From Variovorax sp. J22G73 (GTDB lineage Bacteria > Pseudomonadota > Gammaproteobacteria > Burkholderiales > Burkholderiaceae_C), in the NCBI RefSeq assembly GCF_030317035.1, contig NZ_JASZYK010000001.1:868001-932000 (forward strand): a DNA stretch of 64,000 bases, given 5' to 3'. The notes under the pieces are model-generated. The model did no database searches and was not told the origin of the DNA. It saw only the letters and a list, made by a program, of their open reading frames with translations. Positions 1 to 8,372 of this stretch are shown piece by piece (the first letter of the stretch is position 1; every line of letters starts with the position of its first letter). A program made the translations under genes and the position numbers.

Positions 1-171
1 CACATGTGCGTGCGTGTGCGGGCATGCGTGCAGGTGCGCAGGTGTGCGCATGCACGCACCCACCTGCATACCGCACGTACCGCACGTGCCGCACACACCA
101 ATGCTGACAGGCACTTACGTGCGTTCGCATGCCGCACGACACACCCCACTTACCGCACAAAGAAAGATGAG
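1..171. repeat. Alternating purine-pyrimidine and CCGCAC-rich leader
   Basis: Positions 1-20 are a perfect run of pyrimidine-purine steps (CACATGTGCGTGCG...), and similar GTGCG/CGCAC-rich DNA continues to about 100. TGCAGGTG at 29-36 and CACCTGCA at 61-68 form an inverted repeat around a second near-palindrome. The hexamer CCGCAC occurs at 71, 80, 89, 132 and 153. Although open in several frames, the translation is low-complexity Arg/His/Ala and is not treated as coding. The stretch could be a structured or Z-DNA-prone intergenic spacer upstream of the late genes. Confidence 0.5.
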
Positions 172-423
172 ATGGACGGAAAGATCATTTCGAGGGTCAT
201 CCGCTGCACGGAAAGCAATGCAGCGGAATTCCTCGGCTTGGTGAACGGGTGGCCTGAGTTGCGGGCGCTGGTGCGTGCGCTGCGTGCAGAGCCCGACCTG
301 TTTCCCGGCCTGCGCGGCATGCAGATCACGCTGACAGGCACGCCGGAGTGGGTCGCCAAGGGCATGGGTGCCATCAACGAAGAAAACGCGCGTATCGCGC
401 TGGGAGCATCCGATGCGACTTGA
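172..423 (+). CDS. Small phage protein of unknown function
   Basis: An 83-residue protein beginning MDGKIISRVIR. The start at 172 is preferred over upstream ATGs because codons before it translate to low-complexity repeat, while purine-rich AAGAAAGATGAG lies just upstream as a possible ribosome site. The protein is compact and mixed alpha/beta by composition, with no signal peptide, membrane segment or cysteine cluster beyond a single Cys. It overlaps the start of the next gene (ATG at 413), so the two are probably translationally coupled. No family is recognised; its position just before terminase suggests a virion-assembly or packaging accessory role, which is inference only. Confidence 0.6.
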   Translation: MDGKIISRVIRCTESNAAEFLGLVNGWPELRALVRALRAEPDLFPGLRGMQITLTGTPEWVAKGMGAINEENARIALGASDAT

Positions 424-1192
424 CCTCAAGCTGCAGGGGCTGGACAGCGTGCGGGAATCACTCTCGCGCCTGAGCGGCAAGCAGGCGCGCACGGCCTATG
501 CTGACGCGCTGAACGACACCGGCTTCATGGTTCGCCGCGCGATGCGCGATGAGATCCGCAACGTCTTCGACCGCCCGACGCCCTACGTGGTCAACAGCGT
601 TTTCGTGCGCAAGGCGACAGCAGACAAGCTCGGCGTGGCCATCGAGCCGACCTACTACGGGGGCAAGGGCATCGACCCGCAGCAGATCCTGCAGGCGCAG
701 GAGTTCGGCGGCACGCGCCGCGACAAGCGCAGCGAGGTGGCGCTGCGCCGCGCCGGCATCCTGCCAGCCGGCTTCCAGACCGCAATCCCGCGCATGCCTT
801 ACCCGGGAAGCGACGACGGGCGCGGCAACCTACGCGGCGCGTTCCTCGTGCAGCTCATCAGCTACTTCCAAGCCTTTGGCGAACAGGGCTACCGCGCGAA
901 CATGACAGCGCGCCGCCGCGCGACCGTGCACCGCGGCACAGCCAAGCAGGCCGGGCGCCGGTACTTCGTCGCCTATGGTCGGCTGCGCAGCGGTGCCACG
1001 GCGCACCTCGCGCCCGGCATCTGGGCCGCCAGCGGGACGCACGGTTCGGTGCTCCAACCGGTGGTCATGTTCGTGCGCGGCGGCGTCTACCGCTCGCGTC
1101 TGAGCATGGACGCCATCGCGCAGAAGGCGGGCGCTGACGCCTACCTGCAGCGACGCCTGCGCTTCCGCATCCGCCAGGCGGCGGGGGAGTGA
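413..1192 (+). CDS. Phage structural protein, possibly minor tail (gpZ-like)
   Basis: A 259-residue protein. The start at 413 (MRLDLKLQGLDSV) is chosen because GGAG precedes it and it overlaps the previous gene by 11 bp. The N-terminus (LKLQGLDSVRESLSRLSGKQ, then an Ala-rich helix and MVRRAMRDEIRNVF) resembles the opening of lambda minor tail protein Z-type proteins, and the rest is basic and beta-rich. The family assignment rests on pattern only. Its position before the small terminase is odd for a tail gene, so it may instead be a head-completion or neck protein. Confidence 0.5.
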   Translation: MRLDLKLQGLDSVRESLSRLSGKQARTAYADALNDTGFMVRRAMRDEIRNVFDRPTPYVVNSVFVRKATADKLGVAIEPTYYGGKGIDPQQILQAQEFGGTRRDKRSEVALRRAGILPAGFQTAIPRMPYPGSDDGRGNLRGAFLVQLISYFQAFGEQGYRANMTARRRATVHRGTAKQAGRRYFVAYGRLRSGATAHLAPGIWAASGTHGSVLQPVVMFVRGGVYRSRLSMDAIAQKAGADAYLQRRLRFRIRQAAGE

Positions 1193-1194
1193 CG

Positions 1195-1803
1195 ATGGCC
1201 GAAAGCAACCTGCTCACGATCGCGGAGTTTTCCGCCCACCTCGGCTACGGCCGGACCTACGCCTACCAGCTGCACAAGGACGGCCGCTTGGTGATGGCGC
1301 CTGACGGCAAGCGCGTCATGGTCGCCGAGAGCATGGCGCGGGTGCGCGCCACCGAAGACCCGAGCAAGCAAGGCGTGGCACAGCGCCACGCGCAGACGCG
1401 GCGCGAGCGTGCGGCGGGCCCGTCGCACGCGCCGACCGGGCCGGCGGCGGAGGTGCCCGCCTACGACGGCGCAGATGCCGACGCCGCGGCGGCCACTGAC
1501 GGGCCGGTGCCGCCCGGGTTTGACTTTCAGGTGTCAAAGGCGAAGCGCGAACACTTCGCCGCTCAGGAGGCCGAGCTGTCCTATCGGGCCCGCGCGAAAG
1601 AGTTGCTCGAGGCGAGCGAGGTGCGCGCCGTGCTCAGCGAAGTGATGACCGTCATGCGCACGTCCATCGAAGGCATCGCGCACCGCCTGGCGCCGGCGCT
1701 GGCCGCGGCCGTGGATGAAGCTGAGGTCCGCTCGCTGCTCAACGCCGAAATACGCTACGCGCTTCAGACCGCGTCCGAAGACCTCTCGAAGCTGGGACGG
1801 TAG
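1195..1803 (+). CDS. Terminase small subunit (Nu1-like)
   Basis: DNA-packaging initiation protein that recognises the phage packaging site and recruits the large terminase. The first ~50 residues (LLTIAEFSAHLGYGRTYAYQ...) read as the excisionase-like winged helix-turn-helix of lambda Nu1. A Pro/Ala-rich linker (about residues 70-110) and a helical C-terminal assembly region follow. ATG at 1195 is preferred to the GTG at 1189, which overlaps the preceding stop. It sits directly upstream of the GpA-family large subunit with a 2-bp gap, the usual pairing, which strongly supports the call. Confidence 0.85.
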   Translation: MAESNLLTIAEFSAHLGYGRTYAYQLHKDGRLVMAPDGKRVMVAESMARVRATEDPSKQGVAQRHAQTRRERAAGPSHAPTGPAAEVPAYDGADADAAAATDGPVPPGFDFQVSKAKREHFAAQEAELSYRARAKELLEASEVRAVLSEVMTVMRTSIEGIAHRLAPALAAAVDEAEVRSLLNAEIRYALQTASEDLSKLGR

Positions 1804-1805
1804 GC

Positions 1806-3764
1806 ATGGAAGTGCATGGCCTGTTCCACACCGCCGCGCGCGCCATCCAACCGCGCCGACCGAAGACCGTCTCACAGTGGGCCGATGAGCACCGCATCCT
1901 CAGCAGTAAGGCGAGCACCCTGCCGGGCAAGTGGCTGACGGCGCGCAGTCCCATGCTGCGCGAGCCGATGGACTGCATGAGCGCGAGCAGTCCAGTGCGC
2001 GAGATGGTGGCGGTGCTGCCCATCCAGTTCGGCAAGAGTGAGATCGAAACCAACGTGATCGGCTACACGATGTGCGAGGACCCGGGGCCGATCATGGTGG
2101 TGCTGCCGGGTGAAGTGTCGATGAACAAGTTCATCAACCAGAAGCTGAACCCGTTGCTTGACGAAACTCAGGCGTGCATCGATGCGCTCACCTCGACGGC
2201 ATCGCGCAACTCCAGCAATACGCGCGGCTTCAAGGACTTCGCCGGCGGGCAGCTCTACATGGAGCACACCGGCAACGCCAAGCGGCTGAAGTCCACCAGC
2301 GCGCGGCTGGTGCTGGTCGACGAATACGACAGCGTCGCGTCAAGCCTGCCCACTGGCGACGATCCCGATGCGCTGCTCGACGGCCGCAACAGCGCGTTCC
2401 CCGCCACCTCGAAGCGGGCCTCGGTGGGCACGCCCGAAATCAAGGGCCTCTCGCGCCTCGAAGCGAAGTACGAAAAGTCCGACCAGCGCCAGTACCACGT
2501 GCCGTGCCCGCACTGCGATCACATGCACCCGCTGGCGTGGGAGGCCTTTCACTGGGCCGTGGGCACGGATGGCCGTGTCACGCGCGCCTGGTGCACCTGC
2601 CCCGAGTGCGGCGCCGACATCGAGGAACACCATAAGGACCGGATGGTGGACCGCGGCGAGTGGGTCGCGCGCTTTCCAGAGCGCAGCATCCGCGGATACC
2701 GCGCGAGCTTCCTCTACTACCGCTTCGCTCTCGGCCCGCGCTGGGCCGAGATGGCCCAGGTGTGGGTCGACGCGCAGGGCGACATCGCCGCGATCAAGAC
2801 CTTCATCAACGACCGCCGCGCCGAGGCGTGGGAAGACCCGGCCATGCGCTCAGTGAAGCAGAACGCCATCGCGGAACGTGCCGAGCCCTACCGGCTGCGC
2901 TTCGCGCCCGCCGGCGTGCTGGTCATCACCGCAGGGGTGGACACGCAAGACAACCGACTGGCCGTGCAGATCGTCGGTTGGGGCCGAGGCATGGCCTTCT
3001 GGGTCATCGATTACATCGAGCTGATGGGCGACCCTGCCGACGATGCCGTGTGGGTCAGCCTCACCGAGCTGCTCAACAAGCCGATCGCGCACGCCTGGGG
3101 CGCCACGATGCGCGTGGAAGCGGTCGCCATCGACATGGGCGGCCACCGCACGGAAGCGGTGAAGGACTATGCACGGCGTCGGCTTGTGCGCCGGCCGATG
3201 GCCATCTACGGCGCGAAGCACAACAACGCGCCGGTGCTGGGCAAGGGCAAGCTCTCCGACGTCGACTGGCGCGGCCGTAGCGACAAGCGCGGCGTGATGA
3301 TCTACCAGGTGGGCACCGTGGCGATCAAGCATTGGCTGTTCGGTCGCCTCTCCACCGATTCAGACCGCGAGCCCGACCAGCGGCTCACCCACTTCAGCGA
3401 CGAGCTCGAGCCCAGCTATTTCGCCGGGCTTGTGAGCGAGACCTACGACCCCAGGAAGAACACGTTCGTGAAACGGCGCGGCGCGCGCAACGAGCCGCTT
3501 GACACCTGGGACTACGCATATGCCGCAGCACATCACCAAGAGCTGCGCCTGCACCGTTGGACCGGTGCCGATTGGCAGCGCGCCGCGGAGCGGCTGCAGG
3601 CGCGCGCCACCGACCCTGAACCCCCGGTAATCGCGCATGTGCCGGCCCCTGCAAACACCCCTTCGGAACCACTCCAGAAAATCGATGAACCTCAACCCGC
3701 CCCAGTCGCCCGAGCCCGACCCGCTACCCGACCCGCGCCCCTCGGGCTCGGCCGCCGGTGGTGA
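1806..3764 (+). CDS. Terminase large subunit, GpA family
   Basis: ATP-driven motor and endonuclease that packages DNA into proheads. The 652-residue length fits lambda gpA-type terminases. Visible motifs are an atypical Walker A region LPIQFGKSE (residues 71-79), Walker B LVLVDEYD (168-175), and a probable zinc cluster CPHC...CTCPEC (234-268). A nuclease-domain acidic motif lies at ITAGVDTQDNR (Asp379). The Pro/Ala-rich C-terminal tail (last ~50 residues) probably docks the portal. The 3' end overlaps the start of the Mor-like gene by 80 bp in another frame. Confidence 0.95.
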   Translation: MEVHGLFHTAARAIQPRRPKTVSQWADEHRILSSKASTLPGKWLTARSPMLREPMDCMSASSPVREMVAVLPIQFGKSEIETNVIGYTMCEDPGPIMVVLPGEVSMNKFINQKLNPLLDETQACIDALTSTASRNSSNTRGFKDFAGGQLYMEHTGNAKRLKSTSARLVLVDEYDSVASSLPTGDDPDALLDGRNSAFPATSKRASVGTPEIKGLSRLEAKYEKSDQRQYHVPCPHCDHMHPLAWEAFHWAVGTDGRVTRAWCTCPECGADIEEHHKDRMVDRGEWVARFPERSIRGYRASFLYYRFALGPRWAEMAQVWVDAQGDIAAIKTFINDRRAEAWEDPAMRSVKQNAIAERAEPYRLRFAPAGVLVITAGVDTQDNRLAVQIVGWGRGMAFWVIDYIELMGDPADDAVWVSLTELLNKPIAHAWGATMRVEAVAIDMGGHRTEAVKDYARRRLVRRPMAIYGAKHNNAPVLGKGKLSDVDWRGRSDKRGVMIYQVGTVAIKHWLFGRLSTDSDREPDQRLTHFSDELEPSYFAGLVSETYDPRKNTFVKRRGARNEPLDTWDYAYAAAHHQELRLHRWTGADWQRAAERLQARATDPEPPVIAHVPAPANTPSEPLQKIDEPQPAPVARARPATRPAPLGLGRRW

Positions 3765-4065
3765 AGCCGCGCCGGGCCCACCGTTCGCTGAGGTGGACTT
3801 CGTGGACCACGTCTTTGCTTACCTGTTGCGCGAGTTCCCGCACCTGGCCGGCCCGCAATTCGCAAAGGCGAAGCGTGCATTGCGTGAGCATCTGGCGGGC
3901 GAGCGCGTCTATGTGGCTGCGCGCGGATCTGGCGACCGCGCCGCGCTCGCGCGCGAGGTGCTGTCGCTTTTCAACGGACGCAACGCCACAGAGGTGGCCA
4001 GAAGTCTCAGCATCAGCCGCGCCACCGTCTATCGACTGCTCAAGCAGACCGCGCGCCGCAGTTGA
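3685..4065 (+). CDS. Mor-family (Mu middle-operon-regulator-like) DNA-binding protein
   Basis: A 126-residue protein with a Pro-rich N-terminus and a C-terminal helix-turn-helix. The segment FNGRNATEVARSLSISRATV plus YRLLKQ (about residues 94-120) matches the Mor/C activator pattern (NGRN..ELAR..GLS...IYRIL). Mu Mor binds dyad sites and activates a promoter by contacting RNA polymerase; a late-gene activator role here is inference. The gene is nested in the structural operon, overlapping terL by 80 bp. A 32-bp element with dyad symmetry begins 11 bp after its stop and recurs once at 5906, making those elements the obvious candidate targets. The start at 3685 was chosen as the first ATG giving a normal Mor length. 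Confidence 0.8.
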   Translation: MNLNPPQSPEPDPLPDPRPSGSAAGGEAAPGPPFAEVDFVDHVFAYLLREFPHLAGPQFAKAKRALREHLAGERVYVAARGSGDRAALAREVLSLFNGRNATEVARSLSISRATVYRLLKQTARRS

Positions 4066-4076
4066 TGCATCGATTA

Positions 4077-4108
4077 CGTCTCAGTTTTGCCTTAACTTGA
4101 GACAGCTG
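4077..4108 (+). promoter_or_regulatory. 32-bp repeated element with GTCTCA/TGAGAC dyad, copy 1
   Basis: The element begins CGTCTCAGTTTTGCC and ends TTGAGACAGCTG. GTCTCA and TGAGAC form an inverted repeat separated by 16 bp. It matches copy 2 (5906-5937) at 29 of 32 positions. It lies between the Mor-like gene and the gpW gene, in one of the few non-coding spots of the head operon. It could be an activator binding site, an operator or a recombination joint. No convincing -10 box was found downstream. Confidence 0.7.
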
Positions 4109-4154
4109 CGCCGGTAGCGTCCAGTGCTCAACGCCACCGACGCACGGAGCCTTC

Positions 4155-4367
4155 ATGGCCATCACCACCGAACAACTCACGCAGATGGAGTCCGCCTACT
4201 ACAGCGGTCACAAATCCGTCAGCTTCAACGGCCGCACGGTCGTCTACCAGGACATGGCCCAGCTCTGGCAGGCCATCCTCGTGGCGCGCCAGGAACTTGC
4301 AGCGGGCACGCCGGCCGCACAGGGCGGGCCCCGCAGATTCACGTTCACGACCATGCGGGGGTTCTGA
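4155..4367 (+). CDS. gpW-like head-tail joining protein
   Basis: A 70-residue protein of the lambda gpW family, which closes the head after packaging and forms the platform for tail attachment. The sequence shows the expected helix - beta hairpin (SVSFNGRTVVYQDM, residues ~20-33) - helix layout, and the length matches gpW (68 residues). It lies between the terminase/Mor block and the portal, the same order as lambda A-W-B. It follows the first 32-bp dyad element by 46 bp, so its expression may depend on that element. Confidence 0.88.
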   Translation: MAITTEQLTQMESAYYSGHKSVSFNGRTVVYQDMAQLWQAILVARQELAAGTPAAQGGPRRFTFTTMRGF

Positions 4368-4371
4368 GGCC

Positions 4372-5901
4372 ATGGCTCGTCGCAACCTTATTGACCGCAT
4401 CGTCGGGTACTTCAATCCCGGCAGTGGCCTGCGCCGCCAGGCTGCGCGGCAGATGCTGCACCGGGCCTACGAGGGTGCCAGCCGTGCAGACGGCTGGGTG
4501 CCTCAGCGCGCAGGCGCGTCGGCAAACGCTGACCACGCGCGCGACGGCCGCGAGCTGCGCGTGCGCTCTCGCGCGCTGGTGCAGAACGTGCCCTATGTCG
4601 CGCAGGGCCTGCGCTCGCTCGTCGCGAACGTGGTGGGCGTGGGCATCACGCCCACATGGGCCGACGCGCTCTCTGCGGACAAGCTCAACTCGGCGTGGGC
4701 GAAGTGGGTGAAAGAGTGCGACGCCGACGGCCGCACGAACTACTACGGCATGCAGGCCGCCGCATACCGTGCAATGCAACAGGACGGCGAAGTCATCATT
4801 CGTCTCCGCCCGCGGCTCAAGAGCGATGGCCTCACCGTGCCGCTGCAGCTGCAGCTGCTGGAAATCGACTTTCTCGATTCGGACAAGACGCTGGAGCTTG
4901 CGACGGGCGGGCGGATCGTCAACGGCATCGAGTACGACCCGCTCGGGCGAGCGTCGGCCTACTGGCTCTTCGACCAACACCCAGGCGACGCCGTGCGTTT
5001 CTCGCGCGCCAGCCTGGTCAGCCGCCGCATCGATGCGCAGTACATCATCCACCTGTTCACGCCAGACCGGGCGGGGCAGGGCCGCGGCTTCCCCCGCATC
5101 GCGCCAGTAATTGCGCGCGTGCGCGACCTGCAGCTGTACGAGGACGCCGAGCTCAACCGTAAGAACCTCGAGGCCCGCATCAGCGTGCTCGGCTCTGGCA
5201 GCATCGAGCTGCTGGCCAACCAGGACATGCCCGCCCCAGAAGGAAATGGGGCGGCTGGCGCGCTGCCGCGCACGGGCGAAACCCTCGGCGCGCTGGCCAG
5301 TGGCGGCATCATGAGCATGCCCATCGGTACCAACTTCACGGTCGTGCAGCCTCAGGCGATGCCTGGTTATGTCGAGTACGTCAAGCACCAGCTCCACCTC
5401 ATTGCGGCTGGCTTCGGCGTGACCTACGAGATGATGACCGGCGACGTGACCGAGGTGAACTTCAGCAGCGCGCGCGTGCGCATGCTCGACTTTCGCCGGG
5501 AAGCCGAGGTTGAGCAGTGGAGCCTGCTTGCGCCCAACCTGTGCGACCGGGTCTGCCGAGCGTTCGAGGATGCGGCGGTGCTGGCGGACATCGTGCATCG
5601 GGCGACCTACCTGTTCTATCACTCGACGCCGAAGTGGTCGTATGTCGATCCATCGAAGGATGTGAACGCCGATCTGGCCGAGGTCTCGGGCGGTTTGTCC
5701 AGCATCAGCGAGAAGCTGCGGCAGCGGGGATACAACCCGGACGACGTGTTCAAGGAGCTTGCCAGCGACATCGAGAAGCTGCGCACGCTCGGCGTGCTCG
5801 ATGTGCTGAGCGGGTGGCGCACCGACGCGGCGGTGGCAACCGGCAACACCGCAACGGCCGACGACGAAACCAAGCCATCGCGCAAAAAAGCGAAAGCTTA
5901 A
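4372..5901 (+). CDS. Portal protein, lambda gpB family
   Basis: The 509-residue portal forms the dodecameric ring at the capsid vertex through which DNA is packaged and released. ATG at 4372 follows the gpW stop by 4 bp. Typical content includes an N-terminal basic helix (RNLIDRIVGYFNPGSGLRRQ), RALVQNVPYVAQGLRSLVANVVG, the wing region with LEIDFLDSD, and AGFGVTYEMMTGDVTEVNFS, a hallmark segment of lambda-type portals. The C-terminus is Lys-rich (PSRKKAKA). The second 32-bp dyad element begins 4 bp after the stop. Confidence 0.93.
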   Translation: MARRNLIDRIVGYFNPGSGLRRQAARQMLHRAYEGASRADGWVPQRAGASANADHARDGRELRVRSRALVQNVPYVAQGLRSLVANVVGVGITPTWADALSADKLNSAWAKWVKECDADGRTNYYGMQAAAYRAMQQDGEVIIRLRPRLKSDGLTVPLQLQLLEIDFLDSDKTLELATGGRIVNGIEYDPLGRASAYWLFDQHPGDAVRFSRASLVSRRIDAQYIIHLFTPDRAGQGRGFPRIAPVIARVRDLQLYEDAELNRKNLEARISVLGSGSIELLANQDMPAPEGNGAAGALPRTGETLGALASGGIMSMPIGTNFTVVQPQAMPGYVEYVKHQLHLIAAGFGVTYEMMTGDVTEVNFSSARVRMLDFRREAEVEQWSLLAPNLCDRVCRAFEDAAVLADIVHRATYLFYHSTPKWSYVDPSKDVNADLAEVSGGLSSISEKLRQRGYNPDDVFKELASDIEKLRTLGVLDVLSGWRTDAAVATGNTATADDETKPSRKKAKA

Positions 5902-5905
5902 AAAT

Positions 5906-5937
5906 CGTCTCACGTTTGCCTTAATTTGAGACAGCTG
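5906..5937 (+). promoter_or_regulatory. 32-bp repeated element with GTCTCA/TGAGAC dyad, copy 2
   Basis: Second copy of the element at 4077-4108, differing at three positions. It begins CGTCTCACGTTTGCC and ends TTGAGACAGCTG. It lies 20 bp upstream of the protease/capsid ORF, the gene expected to need the highest expression. That placement fits an activator or operator site rather than a random duplication. Confidence 0.7.
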
Positions 5938-5957
5938 GATTGGCACATTGGGTGCCT

Positions 5958-7991
5958 ATGCCGCAACTCCACACTCGCAAGGCCAGCAACAAGGACGTGC
6001 CCGCCCAGGTCCGCGCCGCCGCGCTGGTGCCGTCCACGTTCAACGAGGCCGAGAACACCGTAGACGTGGTGTTCTCGGCCGGGGCGCGTGTCGCTCGTCG
6101 CGACTGGTCGACCGGCCAGCGCTACGAGGAACAGCTGGAGGTCAGCGCCGCCGCCATCGACCTCACGCGCGTGGAGGCCGGCGTGGTGCAGGTGCTCGAC
6201 AACCACGACATGTACAGCGGCGTGCGCAGCGTGCTCGGCGTCGTGGTGCGCGCGTGGGTCGAGGGCGACGAGGCACGCGCCACGCTGCGCCTGTCGTCGG
6301 ACCCGGCCAAGGCCGGCACCGTCGCCGACATCAAGGCAGGCGTGCTGCGCGCCATCAGCGTCGGCTACTCGGTTCAGCGCTATCTCGTGGACGACGAGCC
6401 CGAAGAGGGCGCCATGCCGCTGTGGACTGCCACGCGCTGGATGCCGCAAGAACTTTCTTTCGTGAGCGTGCCGGCCGATCCCGGCGCGTCGACGCGGTCC
6501 GCCGGCGAGCCCGGCGCGCCGCGCACCGAACCCTGTGAATTCATCACCCGCGGCAAGGCCGCATCCAACCCGAAGGACACTTCTATGCCCCCCGAAGACA
6601 ACCAAGGCGCGGGTCAACCGGCTGGCGCCGCAGCGCAAAACGCCGCTGCCCCTGCCGCCGCGCCGGCCGTTGCTGCCGCGCCGGCTGCAGCCCGTGGCGC
6701 CGACGACCTGACGCAGCGCGCCGCGGACATCAGCGACCTGTGCACGCGTCACGCCGTGCCCCACATGGCCGCGCAGCTCATCCGCGCAGGCGCCGACCTG
6801 CCCGCCGCCAAGGACGCCATCCTCAACGCCATCGCGGTGCGCGATGCTGCTTCGGGCGGCCAGCAGAACACTCGCATCGCCACGGTCAGCGACGAGACCG
6901 AAACCCGTATCCGCGGCATGGAAGACGCGCTGTTCTCGCGCCTCGACCCCGCCCACAAGCTGACCGACAACGGCCGCCAGTTCCGCCATCTGACGCTGGT
7001 GGAAATGGGCCGCGAGCATCTGGAGCGCAGCGGCATCAGCACGCGCGGCATGGACAAGATGACCGTCAGCCGCCAGATGCTGCAGGTCCGCGCCGCGGGC
7101 ATGCACACCACCAGCGACTTCGGCGCCCTGTTCACCAACGTGGCCTCGCGCCGCCTCAGCGCCGTCTACGCCGCCTTCCCGGCCAGCTATGCCGTCTGGG
7201 CTCGCCGCGCTCCCAACCTGTCCGACTTCAAGCCGGTGCAGGTGGTCAGCATGGGCGCCGGCCCCGAGCTGCTGAAGGTGAACGAGCACGGCGAGTTCAA
7301 GTACGGCACCTTCGGCGACGGCAGCGAGACCTACCAGCTCGCCACCTACGGCCGCATCGTGGCTATGACCCGCCAGGCGATCATCAATGACGACCTGCGC
7401 GGCTTCGACCGGCTCATCAGCATGTTTGGCTCCAGCGCAAAGCGCCTGGAGAACTCGCTGGTCTACGCGCAGCTGATCGGCAATCCGAACATGGGCGACG
7501 GCAAGCCGCTGTTCCATGCCGACCACGGCAACCTGCTGACCGGTGCGGGGTCCGCGCTGTCGCTCGATGGCCTGGCTGCCGGCCGCGCCAAGATGCGCAA
7601 GCAGGTGGGCCAGGCGGGCGAGTCGCTCAACCTGGCGCCCAAGTACCTCATCGTGCCCTCGGCGCTGGAGACGCTGGCCTACCAGCTGACCAGCAACGCC
7701 TACGTGCCGACCAGCCAGGCCGGCATCAACGAATTCGCCGCAGGGGGCCGTAGCGCCCTCACGGTCGTTGTCGATCCCGAGCTGGACAAGGTCAGCGCCA
7801 CCGCCTGGTATCTGGCCGCCGACAACGCCTCAATCGACACCGTCGAGTACGCATACCTGGACGGCGCTGACGGCCCGGTCACGGAAACCCGCGAGGGCTT
7901 CGAGGTCGACGGCACCGAGATCAAGGCGCGCCTGGACTTCGCGGGCAAGGCCCTCGAGTACCGCGGTCTGGTCAAGGCCAACGGCGCCTGA
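5958..7991 (+). CDS. Fused prohead protease / major capsid protein (gpT-like)
   Basis: A 677-residue two-domain protein. Residues ~1-175 read as an HK97-type (S78) prohead protease: VQVLDNHDMYSGVRSVLG carries the putative catalytic His83 and LRAISVGYSV the putative Ser134. Residues ~215-248 form an Ala/Pro-rich linker. From ~250 onward the protein is a Mu gpT-like major head subunit (TTSDFGALFTNVASRRL, GEFKYGTFGDGSETY, RQAIINDDLRGFDRLISMFG). Such fusions are known in some phages; self-cleavage during maturation is expected. ATG at 5958 is preferred to 5940, which overlaps the dyad region. Confidence 0.9.
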   Translation: MPQLHTRKASNKDVPAQVRAAALVPSTFNEAENTVDVVFSAGARVARRDWSTGQRYEEQLEVSAAAIDLTRVEAGVVQVLDNHDMYSGVRSVLGVVVRAWVEGDEARATLRLSSDPAKAGTVADIKAGVLRAISVGYSVQRYLVDDEPEEGAMPLWTATRWMPQELSFVSVPADPGASTRSAGEPGAPRTEPCEFITRGKAASNPKDTSMPPEDNQGAGQPAGAAAQNAAAPAAAPAVAAAPAAARGADDLTQRAADISDLCTRHAVPHMAAQLIRAGADLPAAKDAILNAIAVRDAASGGQQNTRIATVSDETETRIRGMEDALFSRLDPAHKLTDNGRQFRHLTLVEMGREHLERSGISTRGMDKMTVSRQMLQVRAAGMHTTSDFGALFTNVASRRLSAVYAAFPASYAVWARRAPNLSDFKPVQVVSMGAGPELLKVNEHGEFKYGTFGDGSETYQLATYGRIVAMTRQAIINDDLRGFDRLISMFGSSAKRLENSLVYAQLIGNPNMGDGKPLFHADHGNLLTGAGSALSLDGLAAGRAKMRKQVGQAGESLNLAPKYLIVPSALETLAYQLTSNAYVPTSQAGINEFAAGGRSALTVVVDPELDKVSATAWYLAADNASIDTVEYAYLDGADGPVTETREGFEVDGTEIKARLDFAGKALEYRGLVKANGA

Positions 7992-8028
7992 TCCACCACC
8001 ACCCGCAACAGCAAAAGGAAACGGAACC

Positions 8029-8361
8029 ATGAAGAACTACGTTCAACCGGGTGACATGGTCACCTTCATCGCCGCGGCGGCCATCCTGGGCGGCGCCGGC
8101 GTGCTCATCGGCTCGCTGTTCGGCGTCTCGGCCGGCAGCTATGCCGCGGGCGCCGAGGGCGAGGCGAAGACCACCGGCGTCTTCGACCTGACGGCGGCTG
8201 CCGCCGCTACGGGTGCCGTGGGCGCCAAGGCCTACTGGGACGACACGGCCAAGAACGTGACGGCCACCGCGACGAACAACACGCTGATCGGCGTCTTCGT
8301 CCTCGCGAAGACCAACGGTCCTGTCATCGCGCGCGTCCGTTTGAACGGCGTCAGCGTCTAA
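8029..8361 (+). CDS. Capsid decoration protein, DUF2190 family
   Basis: A 110-residue protein (MKNYVQPGDMVTFIAAAAIL...) of the DUF2190 type, which sits immediately after capsid genes in many phages and is thought to stabilise the mature capsid surface. The motif IAAAAILGGAGVLIGSLFGVSAG followed by a small beta barrel ending in LNGVSV is characteristic. AAAAGGAAACGG upstream gives a clear ribosome site. It lies 37 bp behind the capsid gene, consistent with co-expression at high copy. Confidence 0.85.
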   Translation: MKNYVQPGDMVTFIAAAAILGGAGVLIGSLFGVSAGSYAAGAEGEAKTTGVFDLTAAAAATGAVGAKAYWDDTAKNVTATATNNTLIGVFVLAKTNGPVIARVRLNGVSV

Positions 8362-8372
8362 GCCGCGTGCCG

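Noticed and set aside
5910..7526. 538-codon antisense frame opposite the capsid fusion
   Set aside because: No recognisable domain; the + strand protease and capsid domains explain the region.
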